In this document: one piece after another, positions 37,201 through 45,561 of the stretch
Layout: the number at the start of each line of letters is the position of its first letter
How positions within the stretch are numbered: the stretch's first letter is position 1
NCBI RefSeq assembly: GCF_039962255.1
Contig: NZ_JAMPKY010000004.1
Span: 1 to 64,000, forward strand
Reading direction: 5' to 3'
Length of the DNA stretch: 64,000 nt
DNA from: Leptolyngbya subtilissima AS-A7
GTDB lineage: Bacteria > Cyanobacteriota > Cyanobacteriia > Phormidesmidales > Phormidesmidaceae
The notes under the pieces: generated by a model
Seen by the model: the letters and a program-made list of their open reading frames with translations, nothing else
What the model was told of the DNA's origin: nothing
Databases searched by the model: none
Position numbers and translations under genes: made by a program

Positions 37201-38123
37201 TCTTTCGCGATGCCTTCCCCAACTTGATTGACCTGGTAGACCAGGCGGTGGCGGCGGTGGCGGCTCTGGAGGAACCACCGGAACAAAATCCTTTGGCGGC
37301 GCGATCGCGGCAGGAGAGTGCCGAGTGGCAGGCCCAGGGACTGACGGCCGAGCAGGCCGAGCTACGATCGCGCTACCGCATTTTTGGCTCTAAGCCGGGG
37401 GCCTACGGAGCTGGGTTGCAAGGGCTAATCGAATCGCAAAACTGGACCACTGACGAAGATCTGGCCCGTGCCTACCTGAACTGGAGCGGCTACGCCTATG
37501 GTCGCAATGCCCAAGGCCACGCCATGCCCGAAGCTTTTGAGCAGCGGCTCAAGCACCTGCAAGTGGTGCTCCATAACCAGGATAACCGCGAGCACGATCT
37601 GCTCGACTCTGACGACTACTACCAGTTTCAGGGGGGCATGACGGTGGCGGCGAGAACCCTTCAAGGGCAGCAGCCAGCCACCTACTTTGGCGATAATGCG
37701 GTGACGGCCAAGCCCAAGGTGCGATCGCTCGAAGCTGAGATTGCCAAGGTCTACCGCTCCCGCGTGGTCAACCCTAAGTGGATCGAGGGCGTCATGCGCC
37801 ACGGTTACAAAGGAGCCTTTGAGATGGCCGCCACCGTCGACTACCTGTTTGCCTACGACGCCACCGCCCGCTGCGTCGCCGACCACATGTATGAGGGCGT
37901 GGCCCAGGCCTACCTGCTTGACCCCACAGTGCAGGCCTTTGTGCAAACCTCAAACCCCTGGGCGCTGCGCGATATGGCCGAGCGCCTGCTCGAAGCCAAC
38001 CAGCGAGGGCTGTGGGCTACGGCCCGCACCGAGATGCTGGATAGCCTGCGGCAGATCGCCAACCAGGCGGAAGGAGTATTAGAAACCCAGCAGTTCAATC
38101 GAGGTCAGCCCCAGGCAGAGTAA
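34224..38123 (+). CDS. cobN: Cobaltochelatase subunit CobN with repeat-derived insertions
   Basis: Large subunit (1299 residues) of the ATP-dependent cobalt chelatase family for corrin metallation, related to ChlH of Mg-chelatase. Family blocks include [119 protein letters not shown] and [20 protein letters not shown]. Four stretches look foreign to the fold: about residues 188-206, 506-519, 690-714 and 817-834. They translate intergenic-type repeats yet keep the frame open. Cyanobacteria usually lack CobS/CobT partners nearby and may use ChlI/ChlD; none are here. No B12 riboswitch was seen in the 178 bases upstream. Confidence 0.93.
   Translation: [1299 protein letters not shown]
34784..34837 (+). 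repeat. CCCCTCTCCC palindromic repeat inside cobN
   Basis: Contains CCCCTCTCCCATGGGGAGAG and neighbours, a self-complementary GC-rich block. It encodes [18 protein letters not shown] in frame between YATGQQEKY and [15 protein letters not shown], where CobN relatives are not expected to have such low-complexity sequence. Same family as 15858-15900. Confidence 0.75.
35741..35775 (+). repeat. Five 7-base AACTCAA tandem repeats inside cobN
   Basis: Five head-to-tail copies of AACTCAA (last copy AACTCGA). Because the unit is seven bases, three copies encode a seven-residue period, visible as [20 protein letters not shown]. Heptameric repeats of this type are normally intergenic in cyanobacteria. 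Confidence 0.85.
36291..36363 (+). repeat. CCACCCATCCACCC repeat tract inside cobN
   Basis: This is the complement of the GGATGGGTGGG repeat found in several gaps. In frame it encodes [20 protein letters not shown]. It interrupts the region between THLLDEIS and [20 protein letters not shown]. Confidence 0.85.
36672..36723 (+). repeat. Second CCCTCTCCC / GGGAGAGGGG repeat inside cobN
   Basis: CCCTCTCCCTAGCCCTCTCC followed by CAGGGAGAGGGGCCGGGGGA, encoding [18 protein letters not shown] in frame between EGLLPQVAA and [17 protein letters not shown]. Like the first copy, it can form a stable hairpin in the mRNA. Confidence 0.8.
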
Positions 38124-38244
38124 CCCTGGGAGCGATCGCCCCAGCCGTGTCGGGCGGCACCTTCCTACCAATGCCGCAAAATTGGGCTGTATGTTGAAAC
38201 GCTCTCACGCGATCGCCCCAACCCCCTCAAAAAGGGAGCAGCGA

Positions 38245-39390
38245 CTAGCACGCTAGGGGCTGCCGAACTGTCGCTGTAGTTTGTTGCAGGTAGGCCCGCG
38301 TAATCTCAAGAATCCGCTGGGAAGCCTGGCCGTCGCCAAAGGGGTTGATCGCCTCGGCCATGGTCTGGTAGGCCTCGGGGTTCAGCAGTAGCGTCTCAGC
38401 CTCCGCCAGCATGCGATCGGCGTCGGTGCCAATTAGCTTAGCGGTGCCGGCCATCACGGCTTCGGGGCGTTCGGTGTTATCGCGCAGCACCAGCACCGGT
38501 TTACCCAGGCTGGGGGCTTCCTCCTGCAATCCGCCCGAGTCAGTCATCACCAGATAGCACCGCTGAATCGCGCCCACCAGCTGGGTGTAGTCGAGGGGCT
38601 CAGTCAAAAAGGCGCGGGGATGATCGCCAAGGGCGGCCTGGAGCGGGTCTCGCACCGTGGGGTTGCGGTGCAGGGGCAGCAGCAGGGCGGTGTCGGGAAA
38701 CCGTTCAAGCACTTTGAGAAACCCCTTGGCGATCGCTCCCAGAGGTGCGCCCCAGTTTTCGCGCCGATGCACCGTCGATAAAATTACCCGGTGGCGGTTC
38801 CAGTCTAGCCCCGGCACCTCGCAATCGGGACGGCGATCGGCCACCGACAGCAGGGCGTCGATCACGGTGTTGCCGGTCTGGTGCAGATTGCCGGTTACCC
38901 CCGATCGCTCTAAGTGCTGCACCGATAGAGCCGTGGGCGCAAAGTGCAGCTGGGTAATTTGGGAAACCAGCCGTCGGTTGGCCTCCTCAGGGAAGGGGTT
39001 ATAGATGTTGTCGGTGCGCAGACCCGCCTCGACATGGCCCACCGGAATCTTTTGATAAAAGGCCGCCAGGGCCGCAGCAAAGGCCGTCGTCGTATCGCCC
39101 TGCACCAGCACAATATCGGGGCGACTCTCTTGAAAGAGGGCCTCTAACCCCTGAAGGCTGCGACAGGTAATGTCGGTTAGAGTTTGGCGGGGCTGCATAA
39201 TCGCTAAATCTTGATCAGCGCTCAGGTTAAATAGCGCCATGACCTGATCCACCATCTCCCGATGCTGACCGGTGAGCAGCACTTGGGTGTCAAAGTCGGG
39301 GCACTGACGAAAACATTGAATCACCGGCGCAAGTTTAATCGCCTCAGGGCGAGTGCCCAACACAATGCAGACTTGAAACGGTGGAACCAT
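38245..39390 (-). CDS. wecB: UDP-N-acetylglucosamine 2-epimerase, non-hydrolysing
   Basis: A 381-residue cytosolic enzyme interconverting UDP-GlcNAc and UDP-ManNAc for cell-surface polysaccharide synthesis. Family motifs are intact: CIVLGTRPEAIKLAPVI, LTGQHREMVDQVM, VQGDTTTAFAAAL, VGHVEAGLRTDN, PFPEEANRRL, STVHRRENWG and TDSGGLQEEAPSLGKPVLVL followed by RDNTERPEAV. The length is normal. It converges with cobN and stands alone; no other polysaccharide genes are adjacent. Confidence 0.94.
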   Translation of the reverse strand: MVPPFQVCIVLGTRPEAIKLAPVIQCFRQCPDFDTQVLLTGQHREMVDQVMALFNLSADQDLAIMQPRQTLTDITCRSLQGLEALFQESRPDIVLVQGDTTTAFAAALAAFYQKIPVGHVEAGLRTDNIYNPFPEEANRRLVSQITQLHFAPTALSVQHLERSGVTGNLHQTGNTVIDALLSVADRRPDCEVPGLDWNRHRVILSTVHRRENWGAPLGAIAKGFLKVLERFPDTALLLPLHRNPTVRDPLQAALGDHPRAFLTEPLDYTQLVGAIQRCYLVMTDSGGLQEEAPSLGKPVLVLRDNTERPEAVMAGTAKLIGTDADRMLAEAETLLLNPEAYQTMAEAINPFGDGQASQRILEITRAYLQQTTATVRQPLAC

Positions 39391-39580
39391 AGGGAGCTGC
39401 CCTTTGAATGCAAAATCATGCTCAGAATAACCTGTTCATGCCACCATTCCAGACGGCGGTGCCCAGACATAGCAAAAGAACGAAGAATGGAAAAAATGCC
39501 CAATGAGTTTGAACTCTGACGTTTGGACTGCCCTGGCTTAAACTTGACCTGCTGTAAAACGGTAGCTGCTAGCTCAGGCC

Positions 39581-39688
39581 TAATACGAAATCCGATTTGA
39601 TGAACCCCAATTCATGATGCAGAAACCCTGAGGGGCGTAGCATGCTACGCCCCTACAAATCGGGGGTATTCATTCAGGATTTGGTACA
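39581..39688. repeat. Palindromic dispersed repeat, copy 1
   Basis: Begins TAATACGAAATCCGATTTGA and ends GGATTTGGTACA. It holds the palindrome GGGGCGTAGCATGCTACGCCCC (here at 39631-39652) and CCCCAATTCAT. A second copy at 60323-60430 matches along nearly the whole length. The ends are inverted (AAATCxGATTT / GGATTTGG), as in a miniature transposon. The rest of the 480-base gap before the kinase has no clear gene; a short minus-strand frame (39670-39891) runs out of this repeat and is not supported. Confidence 0.8.
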
Positions 39689-39871
39689 AGTTCACCAATA
39701 ACAGAGAATTTGCCGCGATCGCAGTCCACCACTCGACAATAATTATTGCCATAGATAGCTTTAGGGATGACTCGATGCTTACCATAGACAAAAACAGCGG
39801 TTTGTCGACCGATCGCTATGGGGAGTAGCCACGCCAATGGGGCCACATCCATGGAGCCTAAGAGGTATCCT

Positions 39872-42280
39872 ATGACCGGGCAGCTGGCCAATCAGATTCT
39901 TTGGGTAGGAGAGAATTCAGCAGCATTGGGGTGCGATCGCCCTGCATGCCAACTGGGGCTAGTTGCCCTAAACCAGGTCGATGCCGCCCTAGCTTACCTC
40001 GCTGCTGGCCATCAAGTTGACGGCATTTTGCTAAATTTGGCTGGCTCAGCCACAGCGGGGCTGGCTCCGCTAGAGGTGCTTCAGGCACAAGCACCCGACG
40101 TGCCGGTAATTGTGCTGGTTAACCCAAACCAGGCGGCCTTAGGGTTAGAGGCCGTCTGGGCTGGAGCCGAGGATTACCTAGTTTGGGAACAGACCGCCGC
40201 CGAAATTGGCCGGGCCCTAGACTGTGCCCTGGCACGCCGCCGCAGGCCGCGATCGGGGTCGGCGACAGGGGCGGGGGGCAACCTTGGCGGACAGATGCAG
40301 CTTGACGCTGAACGCCGCCGGGCCGAGGCGCTGTTGACCACACGTATTCGTCAGCAGGCCACTTTACTTACCAGCGCCGAACGCATTGGCAACATGGGCA
40401 GTTGGGCCCTCGACTTGAACACCAACCACCTAGTCTGGTCGGTGGGCACCTATCGCCTGTTTGGCCTGCGTCCTGAGGAGCCCATTGAGAGCTTTGAACG
40501 GTTCATCGAGTGGGTGCTGCCCGAAGATCGGCTGGAACTGCTGAACAACCATGCTCAGGCCGGTCGGTTGAGCGGAACTTTGGAGGTCACCTACCGCATT
40601 CGTCGCCCCGATGGGGATGTGCGCTGGCTGTCGGATCGGGGCAACATCGAAGTGGACGCCGAGGGACAACCCTACCGGCAGCTGGGCACGGTAATCGACG
40701 TGACCGCCCAGAAGACGGCTGAGGTCACTCTGCGGGCCAGTGAAGAACGGTTTCGACTGGTCTCGAAGGCCACCAACGACGCCATTTGGGATTGGGATTT
40801 GCTTGCCGATATCACCTGGCGAGGGGAGGGGTATAAAACTCTGTTTGGCTATGGCAAAGATGACCTTGGGACCTCTTACGACTGGTGGCACAGCCGCCTG
40901 CACCCCGACGATCGCCAGCGGCTTCTGGCCTCAGTGCAGACGGTCCTAGAGGGAGACGCCACCATCTGGACGGATGAGTATCGATTTCGCTGCCACGATG
41001 GCCGCTATGCCTACGTCATGGATCGCGGCTATGTGATTCGCAATGAGCAGGGGCAGGCAATTCGGATGATTGGCGGCATGCTCAACCTAACTGAGCAAAA
41101 GAACCTAGAGGCGCAGCTGCTGCAAAGCCAAAAAATGGAGGCCATTGGCCAGCTAACCGGCGGAGTTGCCCATGACTTTAACAACCTGCTGACGGTGATT
41201 TTGGGCAACGCCGAGCTGCTGGTCGAACTACTCGACACCCAGCCCCGGCTGCGATCGCTGGCCGATATGATCAGCGGGGCGGCCCAGCGGGGAGCCGACC
41301 TTACCCAGCGCCTGCTGGTCTTTGCCCGCCGCCAAATCCTTGACCCCAAGCCCGTTGATGTCAACCAGCTGATTGGCCGTATGGATGCAATGCTGCGCCG
41401 CACCTTGGGAGAACAGGTCGAGGTGCGCTGTAGCTATGACGTTCAGCTGGGGTCTGCTCTAGTCGATGCCAGCCAGCTAGAGAACGCCCTGCTCAACCTC
41501 TGCCTCAATGCCCGCGATGCCATGAACGGCGTGGGCCGCCTCACCCTCACGACCGCCCAGACCTGCATCATCTCGCCCGGCGACAAGTTCCAGGGCGACT
41601 TCTCCCCAGGCGACTATGTTGTAGTTGCCGTGTCGGACAATGGGGTAGGCATGGGGCCAGAGCTGCTGAGCCAGGTTTTTGAGCCATTTTTTACCACTAA
41701 GGCCAGGGGCAAAGGCACCGGGCTAGGACTGAGCATGGTCTATGGCTTTGTCCGCCAGTCCAACGGCTACGTCACCATTGACTCCGAGCCGGGCGCAGGA
41801 ACCACCGTGCGACTATACCTGCCCCGATACCATCATGGCTCTAACCCGGTTTTAGAGAGTTCTCATGCCCCAGAGACTTCCCTTCCATGGCCAGATGCTT
41901 ATCCTGGTGGCTCAGAGCTAATTTTGCTCGTTGAAGACAACGCTTTGGTGCGCGCTCACGCCCAGCAGCAGCTTGAGAGTCTGGGGTACCGGGTATTGGC
42001 GGCTGAAAATGGCCCAGCGGCCCTAGAGCTGCTGCATCAATGGCCTGAAATCGATCTGCTGTTTACCGATGTGATCATGCCCGGCGGCATGACGGGCTGT
42101 GACCTCGCAGCTGCGGCTCACCGGCTGCAGCCGCAGCTGCGAGTCCTCTATACTTCTGGCTATACCGAAAATGCCCTAATTCACCAGGGGGCGCAAGAAC
42201 CTGGAATTTTACTGCTAGCCAAGCCCTACCAGCGAGCTGAGCTGGCCCGTCATGTTCGTCAAGCCCTTGCCAAAGGTTAA
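39872..42280 (+). CDS. Hybrid histidine kinase: pseudo-receiver, PAS-PAS, kinase, receiver
   Basis: A cytoplasmic protein of 802 residues. ATG at 39872 is chosen because AAGAGGT lies seven bases upstream. The N-terminal region (about 1-125) is receiver-like, but Asn55 replaces the phospho-acceptor Asp and the usual Lys-Pro is YLVWEQ. Two PAS/PAC sensors follow (about 160-290 and 295-415). The kinase core has the NtrB-like H-box GQLTGGVAHDFNNLLTVILG, N-box ENALLNLCLNARDAM, and KGTGLGLSMVYGFVRQSNG. The C-terminal receiver has LLVEDNALV and phospho-acceptor Asp733 (LLFTDVIMPGGM). It is immediately followed (8 bases) by a closely related kinase. Confidence 0.92.
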   Translation: MTGQLANQILWVGENSAALGCDRPACQLGLVALNQVDAALAYLAAGHQVDGILLNLAGSATAGLAPLEVLQAQAPDVPVIVLVNPNQAALGLEAVWAGAEDYLVWEQTAAEIGRALDCALARRRRPRSGSATGAGGNLGGQMQLDAERRRAEALLTTRIRQQATLLTSAERIGNMGSWALDLNTNHLVWSVGTYRLFGLRPEEPIESFERFIEWVLPEDRLELLNNHAQAGRLSGTLEVTYRIRRPDGDVRWLSDRGNIEVDAEGQPYRQLGTVIDVTAQKTAEVTLRASEERFRLVSKATNDAIWDWDLLADITWRGEGYKTLFGYGKDDLGTSYDWWHSRLHPDDRQRLLASVQTVLEGDATIWTDEYRFRCHDGRYAYVMDRGYVIRNEQGQAIRMIGGMLNLTEQKNLEAQLLQSQKMEAIGQLTGGVAHDFNNLLTVILGNAELLVELLDTQPRLRSLADMISGAAQRGADLTQRLLVFARRQILDPKPVDVNQLIGRMDAMLRRTLGEQVEVRCSYDVQLGSALVDASQLENALLNLCLNARDAMNGVGRLTLTTAQTCIISPGDKFQGDFSPGDYVVVAVSDNGVGMGPELLSQVFEPFFTTKARGKGTGLGLSMVYGFVRQSNGYVTIDSEPGAGTTVRLYLPRYHHGSNPVLESSHAPETSLPWPDAYPGGSELILLVEDNALVRAHAQQQLESLGYRVLAAENGPAALELLHQWPEIDLLFTDVIMPGGMTGCDLAAAAHRLQPQLRVLYTSGYTENALIHQGAQEPGILLLAKPYQRAELARHVRQALAKG

Positions 42281-42288
42281 CTTAGGGA

Positions 42289-44949
42289 ATGTTTTCTCGC
42301 GGCCCAGCTATGACGTTTCGGCTGCCTCGACCCTCGACCCGCTGGGCTCGGGGATTGACCCTCGCCGGTTTTGTGGGGGTGTTCCTAGCCGATATGGTGA
42401 CGCCCCTGGGGTTTGCCCATGGCATGTTGTATATGCCGTGGGTAGTGGTGGCGGGGCTGTCTCGCAATAGCCGGTGGGTTGTGGGAGCAACCGTGGCCGG
42501 TGTGGGGCTAACGGCGGCGGGCTTTCTTGTGTCACCCTCGAATCTGACCGGGGCGGCTCTGGCCTACGCGATCGCCAATCGACTGGTGGCAGCTCTAGCA
42601 ACCGCCACCACCGGTGGGCTCACCCTGGCGATTTTGCAATACGTTCACCGGGTGAAAGAGACCCAGCGGTTGCTCAGCGAGGCCTACGACACCCTGCGGT
42701 CGCAGCAGACTTTACTGCAAATTGCTAGCGAGATTGGCCATCTGGGCGGCTGGCTGGTGCGCCTGGATACCCATGTAGCGGTCTGGTCTGAGGAAGTGTG
42801 TCGCATCCACGAGGTCGAGCCGGGCTTCGCCCCCACGGTGGCTCAGGGCATTGAGTTTTATGCCCCTGAGTACCGCGATCGCATTACCGCTGTCTTTGCC
42901 GCCTGCGTCGAGACTGGCTTGCCCTTTGACGAAGAGCTGCAAATTATTACGGCCCGCCAGCGCCGGCTGTGGGTGCGCTCTATTGGCCAGCCCGTGCGCA
43001 ACGAGCAGGGAGCTATCGTGGCCGTGCAGGGGGCCTTTCAAGACATTACCTCGCAAAAGCTGGCCGAAGCGTCTTTAGAGCGCAGCGAGCAGCGGTTTCG
43101 CCAGCTGGCCGACGCCATGCCCCTGATCGTGTGGACTGCCGACCCCAACGGCACCGTCGACTACGCTAGCCACGCCCTAAGGGTCTACACCGGCATCTAT
43201 GACCCTGATACGCCCCCGAGCCAGATCTGGATGACCCTGCTGCACCCTGACGACGTTGACCTCTGCTTGACTGTGTGGACGGCGGCGGTGCAGTCTGCCA
43301 GCCCCTACCGGGTTGAGCTTCGGACGCGGCGCTACGACGGCGACTACCGCTGGCATCTGGTGCAGGCGGTGCCCATTCGTGACGAAGCCGAGCAAATTGT
43401 TAAGTGGTACGGCACTGCGATCGAAATTCACGACCAAAAGCAGCTCGAACAGGAGGCCCGCCAGATCGCCGATCGCCTCAACACCACCCTGGAAAGCATT
43501 ACCGACTGCTTTTTTACCCTCGATCGCCAGTGGAACTTTACCTTTATCAACCGACAGGCCGAACAACTCTTGCAGCGTGAGCGGGCCGATCTACTGGGCA
43601 AATATGCGTGGGATGAGTTTCCAGAAGCGAGCGGCAGTGTCTTTCAGCAGCAGTATGAAAAAGCGGTAAATGAGGGGCAATCGGTCGAGTTTCGAGAGTT
43701 TTATGCCCCCTTAAACGTCTGGTTAGATGTACGAGCCTATCCATCCCAGGAGGGCCTGGCGGTGTATTTTCAAGATGTGACCGATCGCATAGCCCTTGAA
43801 GAGCGTCTGCACCAATCGCAGCGCCTAGAATCCATAGGGCAGCTGACCGGGGGCATTGCCCACGACTTCAACAATCTGCTCACCGTCATTTTGGGCAACG
43901 CTGAGCTACTGGGCGAAATGCTTGAAGCTGACCCTCACCTGCACCCCCTGGCGCAGATGATTGGCAGCGCCGCCCAGCGGGGGGCCGAACTCACCCAGCG
44001 GCTATTGTCCTTTGCCCGTCGCCAGGCCCTTGACCCCAAGCCCGTTGATGTCAATCAGCTGATGACCGCTACGAATGGGCTGCTGCGCCGCACCCTGGGC
44101 GAGCACATCGACATCAACATCGTGGCAGAGGCCAATCTGTGGCCCGCCCTGGTCGACCCGGCCCAGCTAGAAAACGCCCTGCTCAACCTCTGCCTCAACG
44201 CCCGCGATGCGATGGTTCAGGGGGGCCAGCTCACCCTTGAAACCGCCAACATATACCTCAGTCAGGACTACGCCAGCCAGCACGTGGAGGTGATGTCGGG
44301 GCATTACGTCATGGTGTCGGTGTCGGATACGGGCGTGGGCATTGATCCCAAGCATCTAGAGCGGGTATTTGAGCCCTTCTTTACTACCAAAGAACAGGGC
44401 AAGGGCACCGGCTTGGGCCTGAGCATGGTCTATGGCTTCATCAAGCAGTCGGGGGGCCACATCAAGATCTATTCCGAGCTGGGCCACGGCACCACCATCC
44501 GAATGTATCTACCCCGATTTTGGGGTGATGTTCAGCCCTCCCTGCCTGCCCCAGAGGGAGTGGTGGTCGGTCACTCAGAGCTGATTTTGCTGGTGGAAGA
44601 CAACGAGCTAGTGCGCCGCTACGCCCACGACCAGCTGGTTGATCTAGGCTACCGAGTGCTGGTGGCCACCAGCGGTCCGGCAGCTCTGGCCATGCTCTAC
44701 CAGCAAGACAACATTGACCTGCTGTTTACCGACGTGGTGATGCCCGGCGGTATGAGTGGGCGCGAACTGGCTGACTTGGCCCAGCAGATCAGGCCGGGGC
44801 TGCGGGTGCTCTACACCTCGGGCTATAGCGAAAATGCTATTGTCCATCAAGGTCGGTTGGATACGGGTATACAGCTGCTCAGCAAGCCCTACGGCCGCAC
44901 CGAACTCTCGCGAAAAATTCGAGAGGCGCTGACTTCTCCCTGTCACTGA
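42289..44949 (+). CDS. Membrane hybrid histidine kinase with three PAS domains
   Basis: An 886-residue paralogue of the preceding kinase. About three hydrophobic helices at residues 18-110 anchor it. Three PAS/PAC domains follow (about 130-260, 270-390, 395-505); the first begins QIASEIGHLGGWLVRLDTHV, close to the PAS of the upstream protein. H-box GQLTGGIAHDFNNLLTVILG, N-box ENALLNLCLNARDAMVQGG, G-box KGTGLGLSMVYGFIKQSGGH. The receiver has LLVEDNELVRRYA and LLFTDVVMPGGM. It lies 8 bases after the upstream kinase, so the two are co-transcribed. The strong similarity of the catalytic halves indicates tandem duplication. Confidence 0.93.
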   Translation: MFSRGPAMTFRLPRPSTRWARGLTLAGFVGVFLADMVTPLGFAHGMLYMPWVVVAGLSRNSRWVVGATVAGVGLTAAGFLVSPSNLTGAALAYAIANRLVAALATATTGGLTLAILQYVHRVKETQRLLSEAYDTLRSQQTLLQIASEIGHLGGWLVRLDTHVAVWSEEVCRIHEVEPGFAPTVAQGIEFYAPEYRDRITAVFAACVETGLPFDEELQIITARQRRLWVRSIGQPVRNEQGAIVAVQGAFQDITSQKLAEASLERSEQRFRQLADAMPLIVWTADPNGTVDYASHALRVYTGIYDPDTPPSQIWMTLLHPDDVDLCLTVWTAAVQSASPYRVELRTRRYDGDYRWHLVQAVPIRDEAEQIVKWYGTAIEIHDQKQLEQEARQIADRLNTTLESITDCFFTLDRQWNFTFINRQAEQLLQRERADLLGKYAWDEFPEASGSVFQQQYEKAVNEGQSVEFREFYAPLNVWLDVRAYPSQEGLAVYFQDVTDRIALEERLHQSQRLESIGQLTGGIAHDFNNLLTVILGNAELLGEMLEADPHLHPLAQMIGSAAQRGAELTQRLLSFARRQALDPKPVDVNQLMTATNGLLRRTLGEHIDINIVAEANLWPALVDPAQLENALLNLCLNARDAMVQGGQLTLETANIYLSQDYASQHVEVMSGHYVMVSVSDTGVGIDPKHLERVFEPFFTTKEQGKGTGLGLSMVYGFIKQSGGHIKIYSELGHGTTIRMYLPRFWGDVQPSLPAPEGVVVGHSELILLVEDNELVRRYAHDQLVDLGYRVLVATSGPAALAMLYQQDNIDLLFTDVVMPGGMSGRELADLAQQIRPGLRVLYTSGYSENAIVHQGRLDTGIQLLSKPYGRTELSRKIREALTSPCH

Positions 44950-45084
44950 CACAAACTTCCCAACCCACCTTCTCTAACTGAGCAGCGGCGACTCTATTCG
45001 GACTGAATGCCGTCTTCAACATAACAAATGGTAGGCATTGATAAAAAGTATCTATTTTGCCTATGTGAGCCCCAATCTACAACG

Positions 45085-45481
45085 AAAAATACGGCCAGGG
45101 CACCGAGCTAAGGCTTAGCATGTAGACGGGTTTGCTCAGCAGTCCAACGGATTTACCACAATCGATTTGGAGTTAGGTCAGGGCACGACGGTTAGGCTGT
45201 ATTTACTCAGATATCAAGGAATCCAGGACGTTCTCTGCAATTGGTTAAGAACGGTTTCTCTCAATCAAAGACGATAACCTAGTGCACAGCTACGGGCAAA
45301 ATCAGCTAGAGCAGCTGGGGTATCAGATGACAGTAGCCAGAAGTGGCCCAACGGTCCTGGCTACTGTTCAGCGCAGGTCATTGTTCACCCGGAGCGGCTC
45401 GACCCTGGAGTCAAGTTGCTGAGTAAGTCCTACCGGCGGGCCGATTTAGCCCAAAAAGTTTGTGATGTGCTGGATGGGTAG
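45085..45481 (+). pseudogene. Remnant of a third hybrid kinase copy
   Basis: Downstream of the two kinases the DNA still translates, in shifting frames and with stops, to kinase C-terminal sequence. GQGTELRLSM then a stop aligns with the G-box GKGTGLGLSM. Next comes TTIDLELGQGTTVRLYLLRYQ (ATPase end). Then DNLVHSYGQNQLEQLGYQMT aligns with the receiver start, and LSKSYRRADLAQKVCDVLDG ends at the TAG 45479-45481, matching the LLSKPYGRTELSRKIREAL ending of the intact copy. The middle of the receiver is deleted. It is a decayed tandem duplicate. Confidence 0.8.
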
Positions 45482-45561
45482 GGGTGGGTGGGCAGGCTGA
45501 GAGGGGGCTGGCTGGGACTATGGCAGCACAAGGACGGTTTGAGGGGGGCAACTGGTAAGGC

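Noticed and set aside
39670-39891. 73-codon minus-strand frame with FVYGKHRVIPKAIYGNNYCR
   Set aside because: It reads somewhat like protein, but ends inside a dispersed repeat and overlaps the start region of the kinase gene; at best a remnant, family not recognised.
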